DNA from: Odiellus spinosus
Lineage: Eukaryota; Arthropoda; Arachnida; Opiliones; Phalangiidae
Direction of reading: 5' to 3'
NCBI GenBank assembly: GCA_963920705.1
Contig: OY987234.1
Coordinates: forward strand, 18,557,794 to 18,621,793
Length of the DNA stretch: 64,000 nt
The translations under genes were made by a program, and so were the position numbers. This document shows positions 1 to 10,300 of the stretch, piece after piece. The stretch's first letter is position 1. Each line of letters opens with the position of its first letter. The notes below the pieces were generated by a model. That model had not been told where the DNA came from and did not search any database. It saw nothing but the letters and a program-made list of their open reading frames with translations.

Positions 1-50
1 TCACAAAATTCTTATTCGGAAAGACTAGAAAAGGTACTTTTGTTGGTCTA

Positions 51-352
51 TTAAAGTGAGGTTGCTATAAATTTATCCTGAACTTCAAATAGAAATTGGG
101 TAGACTTTTTGGAAAGATGGTTGAAAAACGACTCTAAAATCTAAATATATATATTTTCAAAGTTTTTAGAATAAAAATTCCCCTCAATACTAATATGTCA
201 TCATTATTGTCGCGTGGATATTATAGAGACAAATTTTCACACGGTCTTTTTCATTTAAGTACTTAATCCAGAAAGTCCTACCTTTTGTATGAAAATTGTC
301 ATACAAATAGATATTTGAAAAAAAAAAAAAAATGGTGACAGCCTCACTTTAA
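51..352. mobile_element. Candidate MITE with TTAAAGTGAGG ends, in ERMP1 intron
   Basis: The left end reads TTAAAGTGAGGTTGC and the right end, as its complement, TTAAAGTGAGGCTGT: 13 of 14 bases agree at the outermost positions. About 300 bp, AT-rich, no open frame. No convincing target duplication is visible, so the exact ends are uncertain. It lies in the intron before visible exon 1. Confidence 0.45.
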
Positions 353-492
353 ACCCATTTTGAATATTATTTAATTAATTTGTGAAACTGCTACTTCATG
401 GTTTAAAATAATTGTGTAATTATTTTTATTGGGCTATGTCTTTAAACTTCAAAGTTTTAAATAAATATAAATTCCTATTTTATTTTTATTAG

Positions 493-683
493 GTGATCAT
501 CTACATCGATCTCTACCTTATTACCTTATGCAAATTATCCCTCTCCTTGTCCTAACATATTGCTGGTGGCAGATTTTTGAAGTATTTATACCCATCATGG
601 GGCGAATAGGAGGTCAAACTAATCCAGATCTTCTTATTGGGGTTATCACTGCCATTGCTGCGTTTTCTTCATGCAGTTTCATG
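493..683 (+). CDS. ERMP1: ERMP1 exon (visible exon 1)
   Basis: Acceptor TTATTAG at 491-492 and donor ATG|GTAAAA. Two bases complete a codon from the preceding exon, then 63 codons follow. It encodes a hydrophobic span, then GRIGGQTNPDLLIG, then a second hydrophobic span. This fits the late transmembrane region of ERMP1. Confidence 0.85.
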
Positions 684-3600
684 GTAAAATTAACATATTA
701 ATATTTTAATTCTTTATTTTCTAAATACATTTATTGTAGTTTAATTACAAGTATCTTTATTGAACTTTTGTTACAGTTTCCTTTGGTTTACACGGTAAAA
801 ACTGTTAAGAAAACTGCCTTAACCCTTTCTACCATCACCATTGCGACTATATTGATAATTAGTACAACAAAACTTGGGTTCCCTTATTCCGATGATCCTC
901 AGTATCCGGCTCCTCAACGATTTTGGATCAAAGTAAATAAATTTTAAATAAGACTAAAAATTGTCATATTTTATCCATATTAATTAAAAAAGTAAGATAT
1001 GTCACTTTATTAAGTTAAGCCTTGGTTTTGATGCGTGATAATTTGAAAAAATATTTTATCAAATTTCCCGCCATTTTTTGGGATTGAACCAATGGCCAAC
1101 TTTGATGCGCTCTAAGTTGGCTGTAACCGATCTAAACCAGTTTAGAACCTGTTTGCGAACTAGCTAAGCCTACTTTTAAAATTTCTGACAGTTGAAACTT
1201 GAAAGTAAGCGCGCCTAGCGCGGGTCTAAAGACAATAGATTTCAGTAGTATTTAAATCGATTACATCGATTTAAATTATTTGAAAATAACCGTAGCTTAG
1301 GTTAATAAACGTAATATTGTTTATTTTAGCTATGAAATAACTTAATTTCTTTTAGTTATTACCTCAAACTCGGTTTTAAATTTAATTGAATTGCCAAGGC
1401 TAAAGAGTTAAAAGTAATTATTATATAATGATGATATCCCTCACCAATAACTCTTAGATAATGATAATTGATTAGCTTTTGGATATTAATCTAACTTTAT
1501 GTAGTTAAAAGTTAATATGATGATCCCTAAAAGGCACACCTAGCGCACAAGCACACCTGGCAAACTAAACCTAATGTGCAAACCCGGCACACTAAACCTA
1601 ATGTGCACACCTGATATGGATTTTCAACAATTTCTTAATTACTGGCACAACATCCTGAACACTGGGCACACTTTCACGCCATTACCAGCGCTGGTTATGG
1701 AACACCAGGGTATAACGTATAAGAAAGTAGCTCAAAATTGGAAACTTTGGAAACTTTGGGAACTGGAAACTTTGGAAACTGGAAACTTAAGAAACTGAAA
1801 ATTTTGGAAACTTTCGAAACTTTTGAAACTGGGAATTTTGGAATCTTTGAACCCTTTTGAACACTTTTGAACACTTTTGAACACTTTTGAACACTTTTGA
1901 ACACTTTTGAACACTTTTGAACACTTTTGAACACTTTTGAACACTTTTGAACACTTTTGAACACTTTTGAACACTTTTGAACACTTTTGAACACTTTTGA
2001 ACACTTTTGAACACTTTTGAACACTTTTGAACACTTTTGAACACTTTTGAACACTTTGGCTCGGAAGAATAAATTCATGAAAAAATATTAAAATTTGGCA
2101 GGGAAATTATTTAGAAATGGTCAGGGAAAATCTGGAAAAGTCAGGGAATTTGAGCTACTTTCTTATACGTTATACCCTGGTGTTCCATTTTTAGAAAAGT
2201 GTGCCTAGTGTGCCAAAAAGGTGTGCTGACAGCGCTGGTAATGGCGTGAAAGTGTGCCCAGTGTTCAGGATGTTGTGCCAGTAATTAAGAAATTGTTGAA
2301 AATCCATATCAGGTGTGCACATTAGGTTTAGTGTGCCGGGTGTGCTTGTGCGCTAGGTGTGCCTTTTAGGGATAATCGTTAATATTTAAAATTCCCAATT
2401 ATTAATTGTAAATGTCACTTTTAACCAACAATTTGCAACGATGTTTTGTTTTTAAATAGCATGTGGAAAGAAACTTCTACACTCAAAGAGGATCTCTTGA
2501 AAAGGCAGATTCTGGTTTCTGGATCGTGCCTTTGGACCATCATGGCCCCGAATTTCTTTTGGATATCATTCCTGAAATGAAAGAAGCCAAACTTCTAAAT
2601 TGCGCTGAAAAATATTATTGCGGAATGCCCTTCTACTTTCCTGTGATTAAAAAATTGAGGTTAATATATTGCGTTTAGACGTAGATATCTAGTTTCAATT
2701 TCATATCTAATTTGTAAATGTTTTGTCATTTACAGCAAGTTATATTACTTGCCCGCTCCAAAGCCAAATATTAGAGTACAAAGAATGTTTAAACTAGTCA
2801 AGAAGGAAAGCCTCCGCAGTAATAAGTGGAGACTCACTTTTCACTCAAAAGGTAAGCTTTTACTTGGTTTGAAAAATTATTATATTCCATTCCTATATTT
2901 TCCCATAATAGATCTGTAAAATCTAAATTTCGTATTTTCTTATAAATTATTGGGGCATTTCTATGGTTAAAGCCTAACCTTACCTAAAAAGTTTTAGATT
3001 AAGCTTCAATGTAGGGGGTCTGTCTGCCGCTTTGTCCCCAGTCTGGTCACCCTTGCATAGTTACCATTTGTGGAACAGAAATTATCTTTGACAATGAATA
3101 ATTTATTTCTTAGGAACCGATCACATGGGAATAATTTTATGCCCTCTTCCTCGAGTGAAGTTGTCAGAGTGGTCATTAACAAACGGTACAGCCACAACGG
3201 AGTATTATTGGCAAAATCGACCAGTCTACATGATATATTACAGTCACGGAGAAGAATCCGGAATCTGGGAAGTCTGGGTGGAGTTTACTGTAAGTACTCG
3301 AATCACTTTCTAGAATCATTTTAAATTTTTATAGCGTGTCTTTGGATGCTTGCGCTTTGTTGCGTATCGCTTGAAAGTCCCTCGATATCGTAATCATAGA
3401 GCTTATAAAATCTCTAGTTTGGTTTGGTTTGTTGTTTAACACGATCATTTTGGAATTGTTTTTATTGCAGCCTGTTTTAGAATGGGTGCTTCATTTTTGT
3501 TTTAAAAGGAGAGATGGTTTCTAACTCACTATAGGTTACGCGGGTTTGGGTTTATATTTACGGTGTTTATCCTTCCACGCACTTTTGGTTTCTAATCAAG

Positions 3601-4513
3601 ATTTTTCATGGTTGTTAATAATTTATTTGGATTCACTCTGTTTCACCCATTGTTTGTTTTTAGTACTATAGGTTTTTAACCATTTTACCTCACTAAGGGT
3701 GTTTAAGCAGTTTTTGTTGAAACCCACGTTTAAAGCAAGTGACAGCTCTGAAATAGCCCCAAAAAGCCCTCTTTTCTGTTACGTTTCAATTACCTAAGAG
3801 AGGCCAAAGGGAGGAATTAGTAAACGTATGCGAGTCAATTGGTTCCTGCCTTTGGCTAGCCATATTTGATCAGGGAAGAGAATTTTGCAGGAACTCCTCC
3901 AGAGCTCCCACTTGCTTTCACGGTTCACCTCAATTTGCAATCATTGCACCATATTTTAACCCGGCATTTTGCAATCATTGCACCATATTTTAACACGACA
4001 TTTTTGCAATCATTGCTCAACATTTAAACCTTTAATCGTACATGATTTTGCGTATAACAACGAGACAGTCTTTGAATCATGTTAGGGTTTGTAACATATT
4101 ATCCATTCCTCATTCCTGGTATTCCTGCACTAGTTGGTGTCGTTTCGTAGTTTTTTTGCTCATAGTTTATACAAAATGGCTCGTAACATATTAGCCACTT
4201 CTTATACCTGGTATTCCTGCGCTAGTTGGTGTCGTTTCGTAGTTTTTTGCTGCTGCATTTCATTGGCAGTATGAATGATATCATATATACGGCCACTCGT
4301 AAATGCGATGTTTTTAAAAATTAAAAACTGAAAAAAATTAAGGTTCCCGAAGACTATTCGGAAGGAGATGCGATGGTGGAAGTTTCATTTTTGACGCATA
4401 ATATCCACGGACACGATTCCAAAACCGAAGCGTATACTAATTTAGTGAGTAAAATGCCAGAATGGTCTCACACGATTGGCTGGGTTGCCACCTACGACAG
4501 TTACGTTTATTAA
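493..4513 (+). CDS. ERMP1: Endoplasmic reticulum metallopeptidase 1 (ERMP1), 3' part, six exons
   Basis: ERMP1 is an ER-resident, multi-pass zinc metallopeptidase of family M28. The catalytic N-terminal domain lies outside this window. The six exons are 493-683, 777-932, 2460-2659, 2736-2851, 3114-3289 and 4343-4513, about 1010 coding bases (some 336 residues), ending in TAA. All introns are GT-AG and the phases join without frame breaks. Family resemblance is seen in the segment with GRIGGQTNPDLLIG, a hydrophobic helix, the DSGFWI motif, a CG-P-FYFPV stretch, a YYLPAP motif, a LSEWSLTNGT block, a SHGEESGIWEVWVE block and a final W-ATYDSYVY. Similar blocks occur in the same order in vertebrate ERMP1 (from memory, not a search). 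The visible part would be membrane segments followed by the luminal C-terminal domain. Upstream exons are missing because of the window edge. Large repeats sit in two of its introns. Confidence 0.9.
777..932 (+). CDS. ERMP1: ERMP1 exon (visible exon 2)
   Basis: Acceptor TTACAG, donor AAA|GTAAAT, 52 complete codons (phase 0 on both sides). It begins FPLVYT, contains a hydrophobic helix, and ends in a proline/tyrosine-rich stretch (FPYSDDPQYPAPQRF) at the junction between the last membrane helix and the luminal domain. Confidence 0.85.
1851..2057. repeat. Decamer tandem array (ACACTTTTGA)n inside the foldback
   Basis: Nineteen perfect copies of ACACTTTTGA run from 1861 to 2050, with partial copies at each side. 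A degenerate zone to the left (1736-1860, GGAAACTTT-like words) grades into the perfect array. The unit has no stop codon in several frames, which makes long spurious minus-strand open frames. Confidence 0.95.
2058..2150. repeat. CAGGGAA-type module within the foldback
   Basis: The segment GAAGAATAAATTC, an A-tract, ATATTAAAA and then repeated (G)GTCAGGGAAA words also occurs at 12740-12835 in the same order and spacing. This indicates a shared repeat family captured by, or ancestral to, the foldback core. Confidence 0.7.
2460..2659 (+). CDS. ERMP1: ERMP1 exon (visible exon 3)
   Basis: Acceptor AAATAG, donor GAG|GTTAAT, 200 bases, ending two bases into a codon. It encodes HVERNFY, then DSGFWIVPLDHHGPE, then CAEKYYCGMPFYFPV, the diagnostic start of the ERMP1 luminal C-terminal domain. 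The ATG at 2463 is an internal codon of an upstream frame overlap, not a start: the exon reads in from the left. The preceding 1.5-kb intron holds the 859-bp foldback element. Confidence 0.9.
2736..2851 (+). CDS. ERMP1: ERMP1 exon (visible exon 4)
   Basis: Acceptor TTTACAG, donor AAAAG|GTAAGC (strong consensus), 116 bases. The first base completes a serine codon, followed by KLYYLPAPKPNIRVQ and a basic stretch up to FHSKG. YLPAP is a family motif. It is too short to stand out as an open frame and was found by frame continuity between exons. Confidence 0.85.
3114..3289 (+). CDS. ERMP1: ERMP1 exon (visible exon 5)
   Basis: Acceptor TTCTTAG, donor ACT|GTAAGT, 176 bases, ending on a codon boundary. 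It encodes the beta-rich luminal segment with LSEWSLTNGT, YMIYYSHGEESG and IWEVWVEF. The NGT is a potential N-glycosylation site, consistent with a luminal location. Confidence 0.88.
3290..4342 (+). repeat. Last ERMP1 intron with two small tandem duplications
   Basis: At 3937-4022 the phrase TTTGCAATCATTGCACCATA recurs two and a half times with ~37-bp spacing. At 4089-4250 a ~92-bp unit containing CCTGGTATTCCTGC and CTAGTTGGTGTCGTTTCG appears twice with few changes. No exon was found inside this intron. Confidence 0.7.
4343..4513 (+). CDS. ERMP1: ERMP1 last exon with stop codon
   Basis: Acceptor ATTAAG, 57 codons including the stop. It encodes VPEDYSEGDAMVEVSF, then MPEWSHTIGWVATYDSYVY and TAA. 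The C-terminal W-x-TYD-x-Y/F-V-Y/F ending is typical of ERMP1. No clear AATAAA lies just downstream; the 3' end is probably before the A-tracts at 4629-4745. Confidence 0.88.
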   Translation, partial: VPEDYSEGDAMVEVSFLTHNIHGHDSKTEAYTNLVSKMPEWSHTIGWVATYDSYVY

Positions 4514-6790
4514 CAGGATGTAAATAAGAAATCCAGTTCTTTCATTTTTGTCGTACTACACAGTCTGTGTAACGATGAAATATACCAAATATTTCCCCAA
4601 CCAGGGGAAAGAATCTTTTACAAGTATTTAAAAAAAAAAAAAAACACGATAAAACTTGAGGACCAAAATTTTCGCTGCTAACCCGATAACCTTACAATGT
4701 ATCTTCCATTTTGGCTTGGCTTTTCCAAAAAAAAAAAAAAAAAAAGAAAACGGAGCTTCCTTACTTTACTTTATAACTCAATGCTTAATTTAAAAGCAAC
4801 TAATATTTATACGTTTGTCCTCAGAATTTTTAGTATTTAAAGTCTCTCGTGGCTCTTGTCAAGCCACTTTAAAGCTGATTTATGGCAATGTACTACTCAA
4901 ATTGACAAATTTAAGAAAGTTTTAACTGGTTTATGGTGATATCGTATTAAAACCAATACCTAAATCGATAGCAAGGTTAAATGTCATGTTAAAATTAATA
5001 AATGAAAATCAATACTATTTTGGTTTTGACATAATTGTTATGTAGTTTTTGGCTGTGAGTTAAAAAACAATGTTTCGCTCAAATTTTAAATATGACGCCA
5101 AAAAACTGGCGTTTTGAGCGTGTTTTATATTAAAAATCTGTTATTTACACCAAAAATCAATATTGGTAAAAGCAAATGACAACCTTTTCTAAGTCTTGGT
5201 CATTCGCCGTAACTGCGGCCTTTTTGTTTAAGCAGAAAAAAGCATGGCTATGTAGATGGAAATTTTCAAACTTTGTCTAGTTTCTGAATGAGAAATAAGG
5301 CTGTTTTGAAAGCTTTTCTTTATTATATAAGATGTATTTAAAAATATAGATAGAATGAACAAGTCGCAAATAACTCGAGCCGCGGGAGACTTTAAAGATT
5401 GTGTACCGGTGATTTTTATTCTATGCCAACGAACAATATTTTTTGCACAAGCGTGATGATTTCGTCACCATTGAAGTATTTAAAAATAAGTTAAAACAAG
5501 ATTTAATTTTAGTAGCATTTACCCATGGCAGTAAAGTCTATAAAGTTTTTCCCCTTTTTGGTTTATCAAGGAAAACAATTTAGCTTAGATAGCTTCAATT
5601 TAGGAAATTTATTCTTTATTTCTCCAATTGACGTATGTCTAGTATCGCCGTAGCTTTACCTAGAAACCTCAAAATTTGAATTTTACCAGCTTTTAACTTT
5701 TCAAAATTTGCTATACTAATGATAGAAAAAAATTTTACGCTAATATTTCTTGGCTTCAAATCTTTGCCGTTACTTATTAAAACAAATTTATTGTACACCG
5801 CCTTTTAAAACGTACGAATCAATCTATGCACAGAAAGGTTAATAATGATTGTATTCTATTTAAATACTTTTGTTATAACTTGTTAAAATGATATAAATTT
5901 ACGAACCATTTTCCCTCATTGTAATCAAACATTTACCATGAATTTGTTTTTACAAATGAGTTAAACAGCGTAATTAATTGGGGTTAATGAAAGTTGTTTC
6001 AATTTTTCTAAAGATGAAATTCTAGAGTTAAGGTTAATTAAAAATGAAGGCTTAATAAGGCATCTTGATGCCCTACTGGGAGTTTGTTCGGGAAAAAAGG
6101 GGAAGTGACCAGTCGTGAGGTAGCTGATAGCGTAAAAGATTAAAATTGGTTGCGTTATTGCACCTCTTCGCTACTTTATGCTTCCCCCTTTTTAATGTAG
6201 CGTTCTTCACTACTTGTCCGAATAACTTGTTTACTCGAGAGGCACATTATTAGGCTTCGATATTATAAAGTTAAAGATATCTAGTAAATTTATTCGTGGT
6301 AAATTTTTGAAGATTTTCTTCTATGGTACATTTTTCTACCAAATTCTCAGAGAGGGGGAAAAAATGAAAAGCCAAAACTGCTCACATTGTCATCATAAGC
6401 CTACGCTTATGTTGTCATAAATAACTTAAACTACAATAATACCTTCACCATTCCCTTACTAGTAACAAAAATTCCCAAAAAAAAAAAAATTGCATTATGT
6501 TTTATGACATAATTATAATCAAAGAATAATATATTCACTTAAAATCACAAACACGCGTGATAGATAATATCAGAAACTAATAAAAAACGAGAAATCAGTC
6601 AGGTGAGCTATTCTGTCGCGCAAAGAAAGCGGCAACTTCCTTAGCAAAACCATAACTGGGCAATTAGTCCTCGATGTATAAACATTTCCTTTTCAGACCA
6701 CAATGATATTTAGATTAGCCATTCTTTCTAGTAAAGTTATTTATGTAAATATATCTTAATTAGCCTTTTATATATATAATAATTATTGAA
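4514..6790. other. Intergenic sequence without recognised genes
   Basis: AT-rich, with A-tracts at 4629-4645 and 4727-4749. It holds only a short hairpin around ACGCCAAAAAACTGGCGT (about 5096-5113) and short spurious frames. Nothing else recognised. Confidence 0.5.
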
Positions 6791-7144
6791 CAGGGTTGCA
6801 ACAGAAAAAAATAAGGAAAAGTCGGGAAATTTAAAATTCTGGAATTGTATCATTAAACTTGGTATCCCTGTAAAGATAGCCCGTCCCAAATGATGTCACG
6901 GAAGAGAGGAATATAGTATAGTCAGGATTGAAAGAGGTTCGTAAAACCTGGAAAGGTCAGAGTTAGAAAATTATTCTGTAAGGTCGGGGAATTTAATAAT
7001 TGCGCCAAAGGGTCAGGGAATGTTATCACGAAACTCGGTATATCTATAAAGATGTCTCGCGTCAAATAATGTCATTATTGTTTATTCATTTGGTCAGGGG
7101 AACACATGGAAAAGTCTGGGAATTTCAAATTTTTTATCAACCAG
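6791..7144. mobile_element. Degenerate CAGGG-ended, CAGGGAA-rich element
   Basis: The left end reads CAGGGTTGCAACAGAAAAAA, like the CAGGGTTGCCAC end of the copy at 30789. A weak inverted counterpart (ATCAACCAG) ends near 7144. Inside are GTCGGGAA, GTCAGGGAAT and GTCAGGGGAA words, and two direct copies of a phrase containing GGTAT-C-TAAAGAT and CAAATRATGTCA about 175 bp apart. Ends are approximate and no target duplication was seen. Confidence 0.5.
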
Positions 7145-7305
7145 AATCAAGCAAGATCTGATTAAACCCAGTTTAAAATCTTGTGTTTGTTGTAATATTT
7201 ACCCTACTAGCATCTTTTGGAGCTTTGAACTGAAATCTACCACGCGCTTTAAATAAATTGGGGTGTAAAGTTAAGATTCTCCCTTAATGGACTCCGGGAC
7301 TCAGT

Positions 7306-7345
7306 CTACGATCAAAAGGGGATATCTATCCCCTTTTGCTACGAT
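7306..7345. mobile_element. Minimal 26-bp palindrome flanked by a 7-bp direct repeat
   Basis: CAAAAGGGGATA-TC-TATCCCCTTTTG (7313-7338) is a perfect 12-bp-arm palindrome with a 2-base centre. It is flanked immediately on both sides by the same 7 bases, CTACGAT (7306-7312 and 7339-7345). This is the arrangement expected of a tiny end-to-end remnant of an element making 7-bp duplications. Chance is possible but unlikely. Confidence 0.5.
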
Positions 7346-10300
7346 TGATGTTGAACTGATAAGCGTTTCATTACAAAACCGTCCTGATTTCTTGTTTTCT
7401 ATGAGTTTCTGGTTATATAGTTTGAAAACAAAGTAATCAGTATTTTTTTGGGGTTTTAGTAGTTTTTGAACAATTTAGGTTAGTGATTTATTTAGTAATT
7501 CAAATCAGTTACGGTAGTTATACGTAAAAAAATTATATTTTAGTTAAAAGAAATTGGTAACTAATCCGGATCACCCAGAGTTTATACATTATACGATTAT
7601 ATTATTACCGTAATACGGTAAACCTATTTTAATGAATTAAGATAGAGGTACAATTATAAACAAAGTTAAACTTAAAAAATTACACGTGCCTAAATTAAAA
7701 AAAAAATTATATATGAAAGACTAATATTTTAAGTATATTATTTGTACAAAAAAAAAATTATCTATAGGAACTTGGCATACCATATTATTGCCCCATTGGA
7801 ACTAATACAGCCAAAGGCAGGGTGCTGCCATCCCTCTATTGTCTATTCCAGTTCAAATTGGTAGTAAAGCCGAAACTAGAGGTAAAATAAACAAATCCTA
7901 AAGGGGTCCAAGTTAAACGATACAGCTTGGCATTCTATCCACTACGTCTAATAAAGCAGCGGAAGTTATACGCATTTTAGCAGGTGATTTTTAGATTTGC
8001 ATAATACACCCTTTAAATGGTAGTCTAGCTTTATCTGTGCTACCAATTTGAGGTGGATTAATGAAACTTAATTTCTAAAGTTTATATTGAAGAATGTACA
8101 ATACTTTACCAAATTAATTTGAAAACGAAAGTTTCAAACTTTAAATATTAGTTTTGAACAAAGTTTTGGCTTCTTAACGGAATAGTACCAGAATCTGGGC
8201 AAATTTTAGTTGAGACACAAATACTATAATGGTTCAAGGGAAACTTTGAGGAAGAAAATATACAGTTATTCTCCGAAAATCTTTTCCTAAAAATCAACCA
8301 CGATGAAGATCTTGAGAAACGTACAAGTCATCAAAATTGACTACCGAACCGGTAGCTTTCATAAGTGTAATTTAAAGTAAGCATGCAACCTAACTCGAAA
8401 GGACCAAAGGCATTTAAATTTTTGGTACACACTCGTTGAATTCGGGATATTTAATTTGGTTTGTTTAGTCGAGTTATATTGTTACTTTTAAGTTTGGACC
8501 ATTTTTAACCAAATTGGGAGCATGGTGAAATGAAAATTAAAGCCGACTGCACACGCGTATGTAAAACAGCATCGAGATTTAGCACTTTCTAAATATTAAA
8601 TTAGTGAAATCCATTTGACAAGCCCCGAATCGAGTCACGTTGCAAATCTACTTTAAATCAAAGCGTGACAAAAGCTATCAATTCATTGGCCTGTGATAAC
8701 GTTTTTAGCCTAGGCGAATGCGTAAGGCCCACGAGTTTTAAGGGTTGAAAGAGGGCCCTGAATTGTTGTAAAATATAAAAATTATTATAAGGCCGATTTT
8801 TGAAGGAATCACTTGAAATTTTGAGGAATAACCTTTTATTTTCTTGATCATCGAAATGTTCCTCTACACGTTTAATATAAAATAAGTAACGTGCTCAATA
8901 TCATGTGGTACTATCCCTTTAATGTAATCAAGTACTGTAAAGTATTTTTAAAGGAGTTAATGTCCAGAATGGTATTGAAGAAGTCAAAAGTAATAGTCCA
9001 GTTATATACCGTAGCCTTGAATCATTATTTTTGTTAGCTGTATTTTGAGACTATTTTATCGTTAATACCATTTTGATATATAAATTTTTTGCTAATGTAT
9101 ACTATTTAGCCGTTACCCAAACTTGTTTACAAATAAAAAAAAAAAAAAAAAAAAACACCCTCCCTTAATCCCCAAAATATTAAAGTTAAAAGTGAAATTT
9201 AACTCTTGTGTTATTTGAAGAACACATTACGCTTTGATACGTGGCCATGGTTGGAATATGAGTAAATCAGGATAGGGCATGGTGTGGCACAGCTGAATAT
9301 TTTGAATCGTAACAGCTATGCCATCATCTTGCCTTAACCGAACCCTCTTGATTTAAAAAAATATATATATAATGGATGAGTCGAATTACCGGTATTTAGG
9401 CTGGTCTGACGTTCCTACACTGTTTTAAAGACCAAAATTAGTAGTGTATAATCTTTGGAAACTACTGGAAGGATAAACCCTGTTTTGAAATTCACTGTCC
9501 CGAAAATTTAACGAAAAGGTTGTCATAAATTCGACTCCATTGACCAATAAGAGAGCTTCGAAGAAAAAGGGAAAAAGTTGTAGACCGGAGACGTTAGTTA
9601 AAATAATTCTTTCTCTAAGAAATGAAAGATTTACGACTTTTTTTCCTATTTTTCTCGCATGCAAACTACCTTTTAGAATAAAGTACGAAGGTGAGGAAGT
9701 CGTTTATTTCCTGGATCTACCAGTACCTTGTACTTGTTGGAAGAGTATGGTCCAGGAGACTCTAAGAAAAATAAATAAACGTAGTTTTAAGTTTATGCCT
9801 ACCACCAGTTAGAAGAAGAAGCGAATTTTTATATTGGTAGTTAAAATTCTAAACGCGTACCTTATTTATTTCTACGACATTACCTAAGCGCAGTTAAACT
9901 TTGATACGACAAATACTACTTACTTTTTGCGACTGCGCTTAGTCTTTCGTGAATATTCTTGGTTTTTACGTCGAGTCTCTCGACTTCAAAATCAAAAGAA
10001 AGTATCTCCAATGAATCTAATAAAAAGGAGGAAGTTTTGCTGTTAAAAGTACCGGTTTTTCGCGTAATTCTTAACTCTTTCTTTTGATTTAAGAGCCAAT
10101 TTATATTCTTTAAAAATTATCGTATTATAAAATTACATCTACCTTTTACTTGGGTTTTGAATGCGCTTTCGTTTTAACCCGTTTTAAAACAAAAAACTTC
10201 AGCGCCCAGTTTTCTAAAGGCGCCACCTGCTACGAATTGGCGCGAAAGACTGAAATTCATTTTTTCGCCGTCAGCTCGTGACCAGGCAAAAATCTTTTTA

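Larger units (their letters stand above)
1519..2377. mobile_element. 859-bp foldback transposon with 8-bp target duplication, in ERMP1 intron
   Basis: Two long inverted arms (about 1519-1740 and 2148-2377) begin GATGATCCCTAAAAGGCAC on the left and GATTATCCCTAAAAGGCAC on the complement of the right. They match at high identity for some 220 bases, through the TAACGTATAAGAAAGTAGCT region. The element is flanked by a perfect 8-bp direct repeat, GTTAATAT (1511-1518 and 2378-2385). The core holds a 10-bp tandem array and a CAGGGAA-type module (2057-2150). There is no transposase, so it is non-autonomous. An 8-bp duplication fits hAT-like transposition, but the family is not established. It sits in the intron between visible ERMP1 exons 2 and 3. 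Confidence 0.85.

Noticed and set aside
1695-2078. Minus-strand frames of 85-127 codons as a repetitive protein
   Set aside because: The decamer array inside the foldback element has no stop codons; the frame is an artefact of the repeat.
3070-3324. 84-codon frame overlapping ERMP1 visible exon 5
   Set aside because: Wrong frame; the true exon is 3114-3289 by splice sites and motif match.
9540-9812. 90-codon lysine-rich frame as a small gene
   Set aside because: No family resemblance, no splice context, and the opposite strand is open too; likely chance.
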